From positions 17,747,771 through 17,811,770 of the forward strand of contig NC_079210.1 in NCBI RefSeq assembly GCF_026745355.1: a DNA stretch of 64,000 nt, written 5' to 3'. The translations under genes were made by a program, and so were the position numbers. Below, piece by piece: positions 1 to 10,553 of this stretch (the stretch's first letter is position 1; the number at the start of each line of letters is the position of its first letter). The DNA is from Beta vulgaris subsp. vulgaris. Taxonomy: Eukaryota > Streptophyta > Magnoliopsida > Caryophyllales > Amaranthaceae. Below the pieces are notes generated by a model. That model searched no databases. It was not told the DNA's origin and worked only from the letters and a program-made list of their open reading frames with translations.

Positions 1-991
1 CGGTCTGGCCAATCTCGGAAGCCTGCAGGGAAGCATCCTCGAGGAAGGTCCTTCCCTCCTCAGACTCCTTCCAGTCAAGGACAATGGCCTCCCGGCACTC
101 TCGAGCCTTGGCGATGGCCTCTTCGGTGCTCTTTCGAGTTCTCTCGATCTTCTCCTCGGCCCTCTTGCAATCCTTGGCCGCGGCCCTCTGCCTCCTGCTG
201 GCGGAGTCCCTTTGCTTAAGGGCGATGTCGCGGGCCTGCTCCAGCTCAGCCTTCTTCTCCTCGAATGCCTTCAGAGAATTGGTCATCGACTCTCGAGCCT
301 CGGAGAGCTGCAGCTCAGACAAGCGCAGCCGATTGACGAGAGTATGCCTCTCGTCCCAGGACATCTCCCCCGAAGCCGTCCCAGGGGCCAGCCCAGGGGT
401 AGACCTCCGTGCCAAGGACAACACACTAATCGACAGCTGACAAATGTCGAGAAAGGAAGTAAGAATAAAAACAAAAGAGAATGTCAAAATTAGAAGAAAC
501 AAAAGGGTTGGCAAAAGAGATCATCATACCTCGGTTAAGGTTGCCTTGACAGCTTCGACTTCTTGTCCGCCTGGCGACAGGCACGCCCTCTCGTCCAGCT
601 CCGTCACCAAATGCTCCGAGGCCTTGTCGAAGCGGGCAGCCATCTCAGCCCTTGAGAGGGCAGAGAAAGGTAATCTCATAGCTTCCTCGAGAAAGGACTT
701 CCTCTTCGAGGACGCCACGACTACGGCCGCACTCGAGGGGACCGGAGCAGAAGGGGCGGGAAGGTCCTCAGACTTGGTCGAGGCAGGTTCCTCGACTTTG
801 CTTTCTATCGGCTTCGTCTTAGGAGCCGAAAGAGATGGTAGTTGCTTCCCTCCCTCGAGGGATAGGTCCGCTTCCTTTTTCACCACGGAAGATCCCGTGG
901 CTGCCCCCGAGATGGAGGAGGAACCAAGGCCAGCCATCCTTCGACGTTTAGCTGCCCGAAGTGCCTCAGCTGTTATCATAGGTGAAGACAT
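1..991 (-). CDS. Antisense coiled-coil protein A2 of element 1 (two exons, runs off edge)
   Basis: Start at 991, 93 bp downstream of a TATA box. Exon 1 is 991-530; the donor is GAG|GTATGA. The acceptor is TCAG|CTGTCG, so exon 2 runs from 436 to the window edge. The frame stays open through both exons, about 299 residues so far. Exon 1 begins with a short basic stretch (AKRRRM), then a Ser/Pro/Lys-rich segment and a conserved block AEMAARFDKASEHLVTELDE. Exon 2 is a long charged helix rich in Glu, Lys, Arg and Ala, likely a coiled coil. Donor, acceptor, phase and start context are repeated in element 2 at 50000-51150, which supports real splicing. The function is unknown; a nuclear structural or DNA-binding role would be a guess. 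Unlike its partner copy, this copy has no stop in the visible part. Confidence 0.6.
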
Positions 992-1083
992 CTTAAGACG
1001 AAGGTTAGAAGGGAAGAGAGAATAAATCTTAGAGAGAGAGAAGGGAGAATGGGATTGTGAAACCCATTGGGGCTAATTGTCCG

Positions 1084-1091
1084 TACTTATA
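1084..1091 (-). promoter_or_regulatory. TATA box of antisense gene A2, element 1
   Basis: On the minus strand this reads TATAAGTA, 93 bp before the A2 start codon. The homologous site in element 2 (51242-51249) has the same octamer at 92 bp. Conserved sequence and spacing suggest a working antisense promoter at least when the family was active. Confidence 0.55.
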
Positions 1092-1449
1092 GGCGATATT
1101 GGCTACAAGTCCCCAATTAAAAATAGCATTAATTATCTCCCTCTAATGGGCTCCCACGTGGCAAAGCCCAAAAGGAATACGCATGTGCCTCATGCGCGCA
1201 CTAGCTGGCGACCTCCGGCGTTCAGCCACGAGGACCCTCAAGCATCGAGATAACATGCACTTCGAATAACACAAGAAAAGGAGCAAAAGATGAGCAAAAA
1301 ATGAGCATTCATTTCCATAAAAGGGCGGAGTACATCCTAAAAAACCACAAGGGTTTAGCTAAAAATGAATATTCATTTCTACCAAAAGAGATAAACTTAA
1401 GGTGCCTCGCAGGGCGTGACTAAAAGCAAAAGAAAGTGCATAAGTCTAG

Positions 1450-3921
1450 TCAGAGCTGCTCAGGAATCGCTCTCGGAAGTCTCGGAGACCGCTTCGACCT
1501 CCTCACTGTCAGAGGAGCCCTCGTTCGAGGCCGCCGGTCATCCGAGCTCTCTGGAACCACCTCCTCCTGAACCCCGGGCTCCGCAGAAGCTTGAGGGTCC
1601 CCGACTTGTTGGGGCTCCTCACCCAGAATCTCGGCAGCATTAATGGCATCGTCCGCCTCAAGCACAGGGCTGGCCTCATGTCCTTCGTGAAAGGCCGCAT
1701 CAACGGAGATGTTGTACTCTGCCTCAACCGGAGACCAGTTGGCTTGAGGATACACCTTCCTAAAGGCAGCCTGGAGCCTATCTACCGCCTCCGAGCGGCC
1801 ACCTCAGATGCCTCTAACCCATGTCCGCCGCGAATTCAAGACCAGACTTCGAGGTTTTCCATTCCTCGATTATCTCGTCTCGTTTACGCTGAACACTGTT
1901 TCTTTGGCTCGTTAGGTCCTTGATCCTGTTCTCGAGGGCGGCTTTCTCATCAGCCCAGGCTACCTTCTCATCCTTGAGCTTCTTGATCAGTGCCTCGATC
2001 TCCTTAGCCTGCTCCTCGCACAGTCTCGTCTTCTCCTTCACACCCTCTCGAAGCTTGCGGAAGCCGGCAACGTGTCGATGACTCATTTCCGTCATACGGA
2101 TCGAGTGCTGAAACAAATAAACCAAGTTAGAAAGTATAAGCAAGAATAAAGACTAGGCCCAAGAGAAATTCCAACTTACATCGATCCAGGACGAGTGAAG
2201 CTGCTCGATTTCCTCCTCCTCCGACAGACCTCGAATCAGCGTCAAGTCGGGCCTCGACACGAGCCTCTTGGCAAGAATCAAAGAGGTTGGCTTTTTCAAG
2301 GGTCGACTTCTGTGTGAAGTCCCGAAGGTCCTCCTCGGTCTCCACCGCCTTTCTCTTCTTAGCAAGAGGAAGCACCTCCCCTTGGGCCAAAGAGTCCTCG
2401 GCCTCCGATGTTGCGGTCGATTTTCCCTTAGACCTCGAGACCTCCCTTGCAGCTGGAGAGACGTCCTCTACATCGACGACTCTCCTCTCGGCATCCCTCG
2501 AGGGGTAATAATAGCGGACCTCGTTGGAGGGCGGACCTTCAACCTTTTCGAAGGATCCTGAAGAAAGGGAAGAGTGAGATAAAGCAAATATACTAAGCGA
2601 GATGTAATTCGAGTAAAAGTTACCTTCGGGGCCCGGGGCACTTTGACTTCGCCCTTTGACAGCTTCATCTTGAGCTGCTCCTGAACCCGTTGGTTGGGTT
2701 AAGCGTTTTGCATCTCCTCGTCAAGTTCTTGGCGAGCTATGACTGCCAAAAACAAATAAAACAATCAGTACATTAAAAATAAAGGCAGATCGAGGGCCTT
2801 AAGCATACAAAAGTCCCTACCCTGAGGATAGGCCGGGCTTAACCCCATTGTCGACAAGAAGTGCTCGTTGCTTAGGTCGTCCACAGCAGGTTCCAGTGCT
2901 GAGGCACTTGTTTCTTATCACCCCTCTCGAGGACGGTGAGACACTGGCAGTAAATGGAACCCGAGCCTCCCCTCGACATGGGAGGCACTGATCTGTTCAT
3001 CCATAGATTGGGGCCCTCAACCAAAGGAACCACTGGGAAATCCCACGGATCAGCTCGATATACGTACAGGAATTCAGTACGAAAGTGATGTTGGTTTGAT
3101 GGCATAGTACCCACAACCTTGTAGGGAAAACGGGCCTGGAAGCTCCACCAGCCCTCTCCGTTCGAGCGTGAGGACATGACAACCAATTTCATCATATTCC
3201 TCCATAGTATTAGTGAAGGCTGGGTACCCATCATCTTGCAGATGCCAGGAAGCCAACCATCGAGCCTACACTGTTGGGCATCAGTTGACATAGGGCCAGG
3301 CCAAAAGAATTCAGTACCTCGGTTATGAAAGGGTCTATAGGGAATCTCAGCCCCACCTCGAGGTAAGCTTTATATACCGCTATGCAGCCCGTTGGAGGAG
3401 TACAGACCGTCTCTACGGGCTCTGGAATGTAAAGAGCATAGGGGTGTCTGATGAAGTACGAGCTCTCGAGAAATCGGAGGTTCTCCGACAAAAAGTCCAT
3501 AAACGGTCCTCGATTGTGGAAGTGGGCTATTCCCTTTGGCAGGGTGTCCTCCTCACTCCTACCGCTAGTGCTCGCGGTAAGAGAATTACTCTCGTTGCTC
3601 TCTTCCATCACTCGAACAACCTGGTTATCGAGGAGATCATCTAAGTAACTCCTAATGGCTCGGGATCGAGCAATCATAACAAGGTGGGGGGGATTAGCTA
3701 GCTCCCCTTCCCCACCAGAAAGCACGGATAACCCATCGCTCGAGTATGGTAGAGCGTCGGGGACCTGAGTAGGGTCCATGCAATCAAAAGCCACGGACAC
3801 CATAGGGACCCCCCCGATGAATATCCCGTCGAACAAAGGTTCTAGGATGGGAGGAGGGGTCCCCGTGCTAAAAAGCTCTCCCCAGGTCCATCGATGGGGG
3901 ACTCCACGCAGAGCGGTCCAT
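1450..3921 (-). pseudogene. Antisense protein A1 of element 1 (plant gypsy-type transposon domain), broken
   Basis: The likely start is at 3921, by comparison with element 2. The main open part (to 3231) carries the block YIPEPVETVCTPPTGCIAVY followed by a region rich in Leu, Phe and Pro (LCQLMPNSVG), which resembles the plant 'putative gypsy type transposon' family (Pfam Transposase_28); this is recognition by eye. A one-base deletion near 3250 relative to element 2 moves the rest (3291-2872, with EFLYVYRADPWDFPVVPLVE) to another frame. Further exons follow: a Lys/Arg-rich segment near 2400-2200, a coiled-coil segment near 2120-1810 starting HSIRMTEMSH after an acceptor, and an acidic tail ending near 1450. 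A second frameshift just after the start removes the original N-terminus. Function unknown. Confidence 0.6.
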
Positions 3922-4107
3922 AAGGGCAATAAAAAGGAAAAAGAAAGAGATCGTACCTTATTTAAGAGCACGCCCTCGAAATCCGTCCGCACCACGAGGA
4001 GAAGCTACCAATCTTCAGGGCTCTCGAGATCGTAAAGAAAGAAGGGAAGTAAGATTCTCAAAAGGATCAGAGCAACACAAATGAGACAATCAAAGTACCT
4101 ATCTTCA

Positions 4108-4115
4108 CTTATATA
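4108..4115 (-). promoter_or_regulatory. TATA box of antisense gene A1, element 1
   Basis: The minus strand reads TATATAAG, 187 bp before the A1 start. Element 2 has TATATAAA at 185 bp. The match in place and sequence supports a promoter for the leftward transcript. Confidence 0.5.
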
Positions 4116-4439
4116 GACCGCCTGAAAAGGACGGTTTACCTTCCGACAGACTCCAAACCACCTCAAGACGCCACGTCAATGGGACTCCTCAAAAGCCCAA
4201 GAGAGTGCTAAGCATCCTGGACTAGTACCACCCTGCTCCTCCAAGGCTTGACTATGAACATAACTCGACCCAGCGTAAAAACGATCGTATTCTCGCAAAA
4301 AACCCCTCCGGCGGAGCTCTAACTCCTGGGCCAGTCGCGCCCAGATGGAGGCCAAAGCCCTACCCTTAGGCACCTCACCCTGATCGAGTGAGGGATATCT
4401 CGATCGGCTTCATCATCGAGATTGGCGCCCGTCAAGCGC

Positions 4440-5300
4440 TACGGCGTCATACCCCTCGAGTGAACCAGGGAAGCCTGGGTAATCTCGAGCGAGGCTACTT
4501 CCTCGAGGTTGTTCGAGGCTCACCAGCCCCACAATCACGAGCGAAGACTCAGAACTCCTTCAAGTTATACAAACCCGGTCGATAGCTTCGAACGAAGTCT
4601 CTGAATCCCCTCGAGTTGCTTGGGGCTCATCGGCCCGTAAAGCAACCTCGAGCGAGGTCTCTGAGGTCCCCCGAGTTGCCTGGGGCTCACTAGCCCCAGA
4701 AGCAACCCCGGGCGAGAACCCTGAACCTCCTCGAGTTGCCTGGGGCCCATTGACCCCCAAGCGACCTCGAGCGAGGTCTCTGAGGTCCTCTGACTTGCCT
4801 GGGGCTCATTAACCCCAGAAGCAACCTCGGGCGAGAACCCTGAACCTCCTCGAGTTGCCTGGGGCCCACTGGCCCCCAAGCGACCTCGAGCGAGGTCTCT
4901 AAGGTCCCCCGAGTTGCCTGGGGCTCATTGGCCCCTGAAGTAGCCTCGGGCGAGAACCCTGAACCTCCTCGAGTTGCCTGGGGCTCATTGGCCCCCAAGC
5001 GACCTCGAGAGAGGTCTCTGAGGCCCCTCGAGTTGCCTTGGGCTCATTAGCCCTTGAAGCAACCTCGATCGAAGTCTCTAAATCCCTCGAGTTGCCTTGG
5101 GCTCATTGTCCCTTGAAGCAACCTCGATCGAAGTCCCTAATCCTTTCGAGTCGCCTTGGGCTCATTGGCCCTGGAAGCAACCCCGAGCAAGGTCCCTGAA
5201 GTCCCTCGAGTTGCCTGGGGCTCGTTGGCCCCTGCGCAATCTCGAGCGAGGTCTCTGAGACCCCTCAAGTTGCCTGGGGTTCATTGGGTTTCGCGAAACA
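4440..5300. repeat. ~59-bp tandem array, about 12 units, element 1
   Basis: The anchor GTTGCCTGGGGCTCATTGGC (with small changes) recurs at about 4615, 4674, 4735, 4794, 4852, 4912, 4972, 5031, 5091, 5150, 5210 and 5268, so the period is 58-61 bp. Each unit also carries CCTCGAG and CTCGAGCGAGG. In the middle (4670-5020) two unit types alternate, one with GCGAGAACCCTGAACCTC and one with GCGAGGTCTCTGAGGTCC, giving a ~118-bp dimer. The array lies between the antisense promoter and the 3' LTR. Short ORFs read through it are repeat artefacts. Confidence 0.9.
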
Positions 5301-5345
5301 CACGATGGCGACCGGGGCCCCACCATGTATTTCGCGTGGGGCTAA

Positions 5346-5703
5346 TGTTTGGGCCCAAACCTGGGCCTCCCGTGATCAGGACTAAAGCCTCCCCTCCAGC
5401 ATGGAAGCCCCCTAGTGGGACCCACATGCCTTAAATTCCGTGCCTACATGGCAGGGAATTTCCTCACACTTTTCAACGCCTATAAATGCCGGGCAGATCC
5501 CCATTTATTGAGGTACGCAATCCTAGACATCACACTTGGCAACCATTAATCAATACACTTACTGACTTGATCGTCGGAGGGGCGATCCCGGATCCACCCC
5601 CAGGGTAGTCTAACCTTCGCGTTGTGCAGGTCTCCGAGCAGACAGGCCTTCATCAACCTTCATCTTGATCATTCCCACTTAATACAAGTTTTTACCCGAA
5701 ACA
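5346..5703 (+). repeat. 3' LTR of element 1 (358 bp)
   Basis: The start TGTTTGGGCC and the end ACCCGAAACA form imperfect terminal inverted repeats, and both ends recur in element 2 (55001-55380). The start follows the purine-rich GCGTGGGGCTAA, a likely polypurine tract. A TATA box (TATAAATG) is at 5481-5488, followed by GGGCAGATCCCC, shared with element 2. The 3' half, including GACTTGATCGTCGGAGGGG, is also conserved. Confidence 0.85.
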
Positions 5704-5788
5704 CATAATTACAAATATTTATAGTTAAAGATGTGTATTGACAAATGTACAAAGTTAAACGAGGAATATCAAGAAGGAATGAAGGGAG
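5704..5788 (-). mobile_element. Stowaway-type MITE remnant, cut by element 1
   Basis: The right end reads GAATGAAGGGAG followed by TA, the usual Stowaway terminus and target dinucleotide (CTCCCTTC on the minus strand). The left part is missing because the LTR of element 1 ends at 5703, so element 1 seems to have inserted into this MITE. Confidence 0.5.
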
Positions 5789-6799
5789 TATCACTTGTCC
5801 CAAATTTTTTTGGCCTGTTTTCTATATTGGACGTCCCAATATCTGTGAGGATATTTTGTCTTATTTTGTGTCTTATCTTGCATTTCAATCTCTTCTCCTT
5901 ACAATAAGTATGACAAAAAAAATTGGTGTTGTGTTAGAAGAAGAAGGAGTTGGGACATAAAGTAGGGATATTCAGTAGGACATATGATCTAGACTTTTCC
6001 AATATACTTGTCCCATTTCTTAAAAATGGGGCGAAGGATATAAAAAATAATGGGTTCTTACTAAAAGTGGAAGTATTCAAATTAATATGGGATAGATGAA
6101 AAAAAAGTATTCAAACTAATTTGAAAAAAAAATTAATTATATGAAATTTAATTAGACAAGTATAATGAGTGCTCACTTAAGTGGGATACATTAATTAAAT
6201 TGGGCTAATCATATTTTTTAGCTCAAGTTTTAATATAAAAGACTAATAAATTTCAATCTTACTTGGGTGGACCCGGTTCACGTCAATATTAACATGCACC
6301 AGGCTAAAAACATGTATTATTTTTGAACAATCCACTATATCATTCATAAGTCCATTATCATGCAAAAACCCATTATATCATGCATAAACTTACTATATCA
6401 TTCAGATTCACACTATATCATGCAAAAACTCACTATATCATTCAGAAACATACTATATCATGCATAATCTACATTATTTGTAAACAATCCACTATATCGT
6501 TCAGGATTCCACTATATCATGAAGAAATTCACTATATCATTCAGAAACATACTATATCATGCATAAACTACATCATTTATGAACAATCCACTATATCATT
6601 CAGACAATTACTACATTTATCATTTTGACACTAACTATATCATGCAGAAACTACATCTTTCTATATGTTAAAACATGTGTCACTATATATATTACACAAC
6701 CTACATCTTCCTGCATGTTAAAATATTAATTTAAATCCTCCACTATGTTGCATATAACTACACTATATGTTTTTCGTTAATAATCTACTATATTATATA
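5789..6799. repeat. AT-rich DNA with a short-period CACTATATCAT repeat
   Basis: No gene seen. From about 6320 to 6650 the motif CACTATATCATKCA, alternating CATGCA and CATTCA spacers, repeats roughly every 23-30 bp, some fifteen times, as in a degenerate minisatellite. Near 5795 and 6010 the words CTTGTCCCA occur twice and may belong to MITE debris. The rest is unassigned. Confidence 0.55.
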
Positions 6800-7039
6800 C
6801 TCATTCCGTTTTAAATTATAAGGCATTTTAGCTAAAAAAAACTTATTTCAAAATATAAGGCATTCTAAAATTACAATGTAAAATTAAATGCAATTTCACA
6901 CTATCAAGATAAGATTATAGGTTATTTTGTATCATCAATATAATATTTGATGTCGATTCTTATTACCTATGCAAATCTAACTAAATTCTTGATATGTGTA
7001 AAAGTGGTTTACATGTCTTATAATTTGAAACAGAACTAG
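6800..7039. mobile_element. Stowaway-type MITE (240 bp)
   Basis: The left end CTCATTCCGTTTTAAATTAT and the reverse complement of the right end CTAGTTCTGTTTCAAATTAT match at most positions for about 26 bp. The element is flanked by TA on both sides (6798-6799 and 7040-7041). Terminal CT plus TA target duplication is the Stowaway (Tc1/Mariner) signature. No coding capacity. Confidence 0.75.
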
Positions 7040-7041
7040 TA

Positions 7042-7920
7042 CAAGTTTACTACATCTCTATGAAACTTATTATATGATGTTACTATCAATTACCAATCCA
7101 ATACACACTAAGTTTGTGTACACCGAATCCATTTAAGTTTTATACAATATGGTTTTAGTATCTACAATAAACTACTATAAAAAGTACTTATTCCGGTTCA
7201 AAAGATTTTCCTTGTTATTGTTACGATAGATACCAAGGAGGATCAATTTGTGTGGAGGTTTGGGGTAGGTAAGTAGGAGAGAGGAAATGGTAAAAAAAAA
7301 TAAAAAATAAAAAGGGATTAAAGTACGTAGGAGAGAGAAAAGAAGTAAAATTGAATTAATAGTGTAATGATGACCATATAATTGGGACATCTATCTCTAT
7401 TATATAAGCCAAGGGAGGTGGTGTGGTATCCTCTTTTGAAGTGACTAAAATACCCTTTAATAATTTAACTTGCCATATGAATGGAATATGCAATACCATT
7501 AATAACTTGACGACTAGAATGACACAATCAATTCACAAAATCAATTAGAATCTTCAACCAAAAATAGTTAGCAAACATATCGTGATAAAATAATATTTCA
7601 TATTTACAAAGTTTAAACAATATGGTTTTTTAACATTTATAATTGTTAAAGAACTATACTAAAGTCGTTGAAAAGTAAATTAAAAAGATAATAACATCTA
7701 CAAAAGAAACTCAATAATTTACATCACTATCAAAAAAATTTAGATAAAAAAACATGTCCACTTGTATATAACTACATAAAATCGTCGACGCACGCATCGC
7801 GTGCATATGTAACTAGTACTAATATATTAAAAGGCGTGTGCAAACCAGAAACGGTGCCACGTGGCGCTCTCCCTAGAGAGTTTTAGTTCATGTAATTCAT
7901 GTACAATAAAAAAATTAGAA
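7042..7920. other. AT-rich intergenic DNA
   Basis: No gene seen. ATTCCGGTTCAAAAGATTTT near 7190 looks like another MITE terminus, but I could not pair it. CGTCGACGCACGCATCGCGT near 7785 is the kind of phrase found in repeat tails. Confidence 0.4.
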
Positions 7921-7924
7921 ATTG

Positions 7925-7995
7925 CATAGTATAGGTTTTGATCCCGTGACGTCAAGTTCATGAACTAAAGTTTTAACCACTAGACCAAGTTGTAT
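7925..7995 (-). mobile_element. tRNA-like SINE fragment
   Basis: On the minus strand a box A-like TGGTCTAGTGGTTAA (7973-7987) is followed by a box B-like GGGATCAAAACC (7934-7945), the spacing of a tRNA-derived pol III promoter. There is no foldable tRNA with an acceptor stem, so a SINE is more likely than a gene. Its boundaries are not clear. Confidence 0.4.
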
Positions 7996-8997
7996 TTAGT
8001 GCTATTATATCAAAATACAATATTAATAAATGAAATTTTTCTTACCCGAGGCATAGCCCGGACCTAATAACTAGTGAAAAAATAAAAAGGGGAATAAAAT
8101 TGTCAAATAAAAAATAAAGTAAAAAACGGAATTTTTTTTTTAAACACATTTTTTAAAAAAAAAGAAGGATATTTAGCAACGGGAGGAAGTATTAGATTAA
8201 ATATGGTTAAATAACTTTTCATAATTTTTAGGAAGAACACAAGAAAGTGGTGACTGTTGGGTGCACCGTGCACTATGCTGTATGCACACATACATGCAGT
8301 GATGCTAACATATTCAAGCTCTTCTCTTATGAGTGGAGTAGTAGCACTATTTTAATCTACAGTTGGCATAATGGCACGATTAATCAATTCCAAATTTCCA
8401 ACCACCTCGTAAGCATACACCAAAATATAATAATAAAAACAAGAAAGGAAGGAACTACAGAATAAAAAATTTAAAAACAAAACATTAACCCAAAACATAA
8501 ACACCTGCACGTGGCTCCTCCAAAATCCACTGTGTTTAAAAAGATCACCAGCATTGTTACTTTACGTCTTTACCCAAAGCTCACTCCTTTTCCCCTCAAA
8601 TAAAAACATCACCCCTTTAATCCTTTATTCCAAAACACGTAAATGTCTTTTTTTTTATAAAAAAAACAACGTCAATATCCTTTATCAAACGATTGAAACC
8701 CCATTAATACCCGTTTGTACAAAATCCATTATCCATTATTAGTTCAGTTCCCGATCAAATCAATTCAGACAAATTCATTTCAATTTAATTCAGTTCAGTT
8801 TAGACAACTTCATTTCAGTTAATTAAATCCAATTTATACTACAATTTATTATATGTTATTGTTATTGCTATTGTTGTTATTGTTATTGTTATTGTTGTTG
8901 TTATTTTTATCATGATTATTATTATTATTATTATTATCATCATGATTATTATTATTATTACTATTATTATTGACAAATCAAACAAGACCACACATGA

Positions 8998-9000
<3 letters not shown>
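7996..9000. other. AT-rich intergenic DNA with simple repeats
   Basis: No gene seen. GGGAGGAAG followed by TA at about 8180-8190 resembles a Stowaway end. TTATTG and ATT runs at 8860-8970 are simple repeats. CAATTCAGTTCAGTT-like words repeat near 8740-8830 and again near 9390-9470, suggesting an old duplication flanking the SINE. Confidence 0.4.
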
Positions 9001-9062
<62 letters not shown>

Positions 9063-9160
9063 TTTCCCCCACACAATAAAAAACGTTTGTTTCAAGACTC
9101 GAACCCATGACCTCTTATTTGATATGTTAATGCACTAACCAATTAAACTACAATACGAAT
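9001..9160 (-). mobile_element. tRNA-derived SINE with (AT)n tail
   Basis: The minus strand has box A TTAATTGGTTAGTGC (9131-9145) and box B GGTTCGAGTC (9096-9106), then TGTGTGGGGGAAAGT and a run of about 30 AT dinucleotides at 9001-9060 as the 3' tail. Box order, spacing and a simple-repeat tail fit a plant SINE. An ORF of alternating Ile-Tyr through the AT run is an artefact. Confidence 0.55.
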
Positions 9161-9491
9161 GTTGTTATTTGTGATGGAAAACATCATTTAAATACAAGAT
9201 ACAATTTCTATTTTTGAAGAGTTCAAATGTACGCTGGTAAATAATTCGGGACGTATCGCCTGAGACAAAAACTATTTTTTTTATAAATTGAAAAAAATTG
9301 AGAACATTCTCTCTAATAATGAATAGTTTCAAGATTTTCAGTGAGAATGATAAAAAAAACATAGAGAGTAATTATTAATAATACTCAATTCACTTCAATT
9401 CAAATCAGTTCAAATAAATTCATTTCAGGTCACTCCAATTCAGACAAATTCAATTTAGTTCAGTTCAATTCAAACTATCAATCCAAAAAAT

Positions 9492-9642
9492 AGAGCCTTA
9501 ATATCATTTTCGACAAAATAAAGTAATTCATATGGTAAATCGAGAAAAGTATCCAACGATTCCATATTCTTCCGTTGAAATACTAGTACGTTACCAAACA
9601 AGAGAACGGTATAATAGAGATTTCCGAAGATTTTGGTACTAT
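9492..9642 (+). repeat. Direct repeat, distal copy of AGO4-upstream block
   Basis: About 150 bp, nearly identical to 10403-10553. Both contain TATCATTTTCGACAAAATAA, GGTAAATCGAGAAAAGTATC and GGTATAATAGAGATTTCCGA. The two copies are separated by about 760 bp that includes MITE-like DNA. This copy is farther from AGO4. Confidence 0.85.
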
Positions 9643-10402
9643 GTTGGCAATTAGAGTTTTGGAGCAAAAAGAGAGATTTAGGCCACTTTTAGAGTTTTGA
9701 CTAGATAAAAACTCTAAAAGGGGTGTTTGGTAAAAGAGAGTTTCAGAGAGAGTTTTGAATAAAAAAACTCTCAAAATGAAAGAGCTTTTTCTTTAGAGAA
9801 TTAGGTAGAAATATGTTTAATGATTTTTTTGCCTCTAATAATAATATTACACATATGTATTAAAATGTCTATAAATATCATTTACACAAACAAATGACAA
9901 TAAACTTTTAGTAATTAGTTAATTTTTACCAAACACATTTATAAAAAAGTTGTCAAATCAGCAGTCAAATCTGCTGAACAAAAAGTTAAAACTCTAACAA
10001 CAAATTCCAAACTCTAGCAACTAAACTCTAAACTATGGGGTTGTTTGGCAATCAATTATTGGCTGTTGGATGGTTTAGTTGGCTTGTTTGACTGGCTGAA
10101 AGTATTGGCTGTATGTATTGGCTTTTTAAGTTGGCTGTTTAAGCTAGCTGTTTGTAAAAGAATTTGGCAAATTAATTGTAGCCGTTGGTTGTTTACTAGC
10201 GAGTTTGTGGGCCAACGAGCCAAAAGACAATCCAAAAAGCTGCTCCAGGCAGCTTTTTCATTTTAGCTTAAAAACCAGCTTTTTCGCCAACCAAAAAGCC
10301 AATAACCAAATATTTTTTTTAGTTATTTAACTAAATTATAAAGCCAAAAACTAATGAAAAAAATCATTTACCAATACATACCTATATTTGCCAAAGAAGG
10401 CC
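9643..10402. mobile_element. MITE-like insertions between the duplicated blocks
   Basis: The segment at about 10033-10330 starts GGGGTTGTTTGGCAATCAAT and ends with the inverse form, ...CCAATAACCAAATA, so its ends fold on each other as in hAT-type MITEs. The preceding 9650-10030 contains GGGGTGTTTGGTAAAAGAG and complementary words CTCTAAAAG, probably a second one. No coding capacity. Exact ends uncertain. Confidence 0.45.
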
Positions 10403-10553
10403 AGAGCTTTTATATCATTTTCGACAAAATAAAGTAATTCATATGGTAAATCGAGAAAAGTATCCAATGATTCCATATTCTTCCGTTGAAATACTGATAC
10501 GTTACCAAACACGAGAAGGGTATAATAGAGATTTCCGAGGATTTTGGTACTGT
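10403..10553 (+). repeat. Direct repeat, AGO4-proximal copy
   Basis: Near-identical partner of 9492-9642, ending just before the AGO4 leader. The only TATA-like word upstream of the leader, TATAATAG near 10520, lies in this block, so the duplication may carry promoter sequence; it is also present in the distal copy. Confidence 0.8.

Larger units (their letters stand above)
1..5703 (+). mobile_element. Tat-lineage (Retand-like) Ty3/gypsy element 1, 3' part
   Basis: The left edge of the window cuts into this element. What remains is, in element order, an antisense coiled-coil reading frame, a second antisense reading frame, a ~59-bp tandem array and the 3' LTR ending at 5703. The same order and homologous sequence recur at 49900-55380, where they follow a gag-pol with the double RNase H of the Tat lineage; that places this copy in the same family. 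Antisense reading frames between pol and the 3' LTR are known in Tat elements such as Grande, and an amplified tandem repeat is a hallmark of Retand. The right end lies inside an older Stowaway-type MITE. Family assignment is by analogy with element 2, because gag-pol lies outside the window. Confidence 0.8.

Noticed and set aside
84..440. 118-codon + strand ORF in element 1
   Set aside because: Opposite strand of A2 exon 2; no conserved counterpart in the sense direction.
444..1025. 193-codon + strand ORF in element 1
   Set aside because: Lies opposite A2 exon 1; the minus frame is the one conserved with element 2, including its splice donor.
4560..4998. Minus-strand ORFs with a repeated MGANEPQATRG pattern
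   Set aside because: Product of the ~59-bp tandem array, where three frames stay open by chance.
8839..9108. ORF with a long Ile-Tyr repeat
   Set aside because: Translation of the AT microsatellite in a SINE tail.
9061..9160. Possible tRNA gene on the minus strand
   Set aside because: Box A and box B are present but no acceptor stem or anticodon arm can be formed; better read as a SINE.
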